Below, piece by piece: positions 6,488-7,253 of a DNA stretch of 7,253 nucleotides. The stretch lies in assembly GCA_964449565.1 (NCBI GenBank), contig CAYUZB010000155.1, positions 1-7,253 on the forward strand, read 5' to 3'. Source of the stretch: Granulosicoccus sp964449565. Lineage in GTDB: Bacteria; Pseudomonadota; Gammaproteobacteria; Granulosicoccales; Granulosicoccaceae. Below the pieces are notes generated by a model. It worked only from the letters and a program-made list of their open reading frames with translations. It was not told the DNA's origin and ran no database searches. Each line of letters opens with the position of its first letter. Position 1 is the stretch's first letter. A program made the position numbers and the translations under genes.

Positions 6488-7075
6488 CTACCCCAGTTTC
6501 TTCACAGCTTTGTGCCGTGGACAGGAAACCAGGTGATCGTTGACAAGACCAGCCGCTTGCATGAAGGCATAGCAGATAGTTGGCCCAACAAACTTGAAAC
6601 CCAGTTTTTTCAATGCCTTGCTCATGGCGGTCGATTCATCGGTACTGGCCGGAACCGACTTCATTGTCTTGAAATTGTTCTGTATCGTTTTGTTATCCAC
6701 AAATGACCAGATGAACTCATCGAATGGTGTACCGCTCTTTTGCAAAGCAAGCCACGCCTGAGCATTACCTTTGACAGCCGCCACCTTGCCACGATGACGC
6801 ACAATGGATGGATCCGACGCTATCTTGTCGAGTTTTGCATCAGTAAAACGTGCAATTTTCACCGGATCAAAGTCAGCGAATAGTCGACGATAGCCTTGCC
6901 GCTTGTTCAGTATGGTTATCCAGCTGAGTCCAGCCTGCGCCCCTTCGAGGTTGATCAGTTCGAACAGCTCTTTCGCATCACGACACGGCACACCCCATTC
7001 CTTGTCGTGGTAGTCGATATAGATCTCACTTTCCAAACACCAGGGACAACGTTTCTCACCCGCTTTATCCGCCAT
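6488..7075 (-). CDS. tag: DNA-3-methyladenine glycosylase I (Tag)
   Basis: Base-excision repair enzyme that removes 3-methyladenine from alkylated DNA by cleaving the N-glycosidic bond. The 195-residue product matches E. coli Tag throughout. The zinc-binding set is intact: Cys10, His23 (in IDYHDKEWGVP), His181 and Cys185 (in LVNDHLVSC), with the same spacing as E. coli C4, H17, H175 and C179. The base-recognition region LEGAQAGLSWITIL is at 43-56, with Glu44 aligned to the key E38 of E. coli. SKALKKLGFKFVGPTICYAFMQ is also conserved. Start 7075 is preferred because the zinc Cys normally lies only a few residues in and GGGA precedes it by 9 nt; an in-frame ATG at 7102 would add nine residues. 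An extra Cys13 forms a CPWC motif. It appears to be transcribed alone. No Ada-type operator was recognised upstream. Confidence 0.95.
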   Translation of the reverse strand: MADKAGEKRCPWCLESEIYIDYHDKEWGVPCRDAKELFELINLEGAQAGLSWITILNKRQGYRRLFADFDPVKIARFTDAKLDKIASDPSIVRHRGKVAAVKGNAQAWLALQKSGTPFDEFIWSFVDNKTIQNNFKTMKSVPASTDESTAMSKALKKLGFKFVGPTICYAFMQAAGLVNDHLVSCPRHKAVKKLG

Positions 7076-7227
7076 AGTTGATTTTCCCGATAGACGCAGC
7101 ATTGATCGATTTACCCGTACCTTATCGGACTAATCATCTTTCGTCATCGTTGAACTATGTTCTGATGGCATAACAAGACATCACGCAACAAACGCGGACG
7201 CGGGCGAAAACGAATGAATGGGGTGAC

Positions 7228-7253
7228 ATGGATGCGACACTGGGATGCGACAC
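7228..7253. repeat. 13-bp tandem duplication at the right edge
   Basis: GGATGCGACAC occurs twice (7230-7240 and 7243-7253) with a period of 13 bp; the second copy ends exactly at the window edge. More copies could lie beyond. Open plus-strand codons start at 7214 and 7228, but too little is present to call a gene. Confidence 0.5.

Overview
The window looks like an ordinary chromosomal stretch of a proteobacterium. The pairing of fabA with fabB (anaerobic unsaturated fatty-acid synthesis), a DUF4197 lipoprotein, a YbiO-like MscS channel, a Tag glycosylase and a DUF924 protein fits Gammaproteobacteria or Alphaproteobacteria. I lean towards a free-living gammaproteobacterium, but no rRNA or other taxonomic marker is present. 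I see no transposase, integrase, phage gene, tRNA or CRISPR array.

Layout. From about 5.4 kb down to the left edge everything runs on the minus strand. In transcription order it is bioY (biotin transporter), a DUF4197 lipoprotein gene, fabA, fabB, then a 212-bp gap and a large MscS-family mechanosensitive channel that is cut by the left edge. The first four genes lie within about 25 bp of each other and probably form one transcript. From 5398 to 5842 is a 445-bp divergent intergenic region. It holds a candidate extended -10 promoter for bioY, two inverted repeats, and a 100-N assembly gap whose two flanks end in the same 14-bp piece of a hexanucleotide repeat. To the right is a plus-strand DUF924 gene facing a minus-strand tag gene, with 18 bp between their stops. 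The last 178 bp hold no assignable gene and end in a 13-bp tandem duplication.

Function. The left cluster has a plausible metabolic theme. Biotin is the cofactor of acetyl-CoA carboxylase, which makes the malonyl-CoA that feeds the chain-elongation cycle in which FabA and FabB act. Early biotin synthesis in turn borrows the fatty-acid machinery. A biotin importer co-transcribed with fabAB therefore makes sense, although the linkage is inferred from position only. The right-hand genes (DUF924, DNA repair) are not obviously related to it.

Nothing here amounts to a clear new biological system. The points worth a second look are the bioY-DUF4197-fabA-fabB arrangement, the repeat-flanked assembly gap next to the DUF924 start, and the dyads upstream of bioY.
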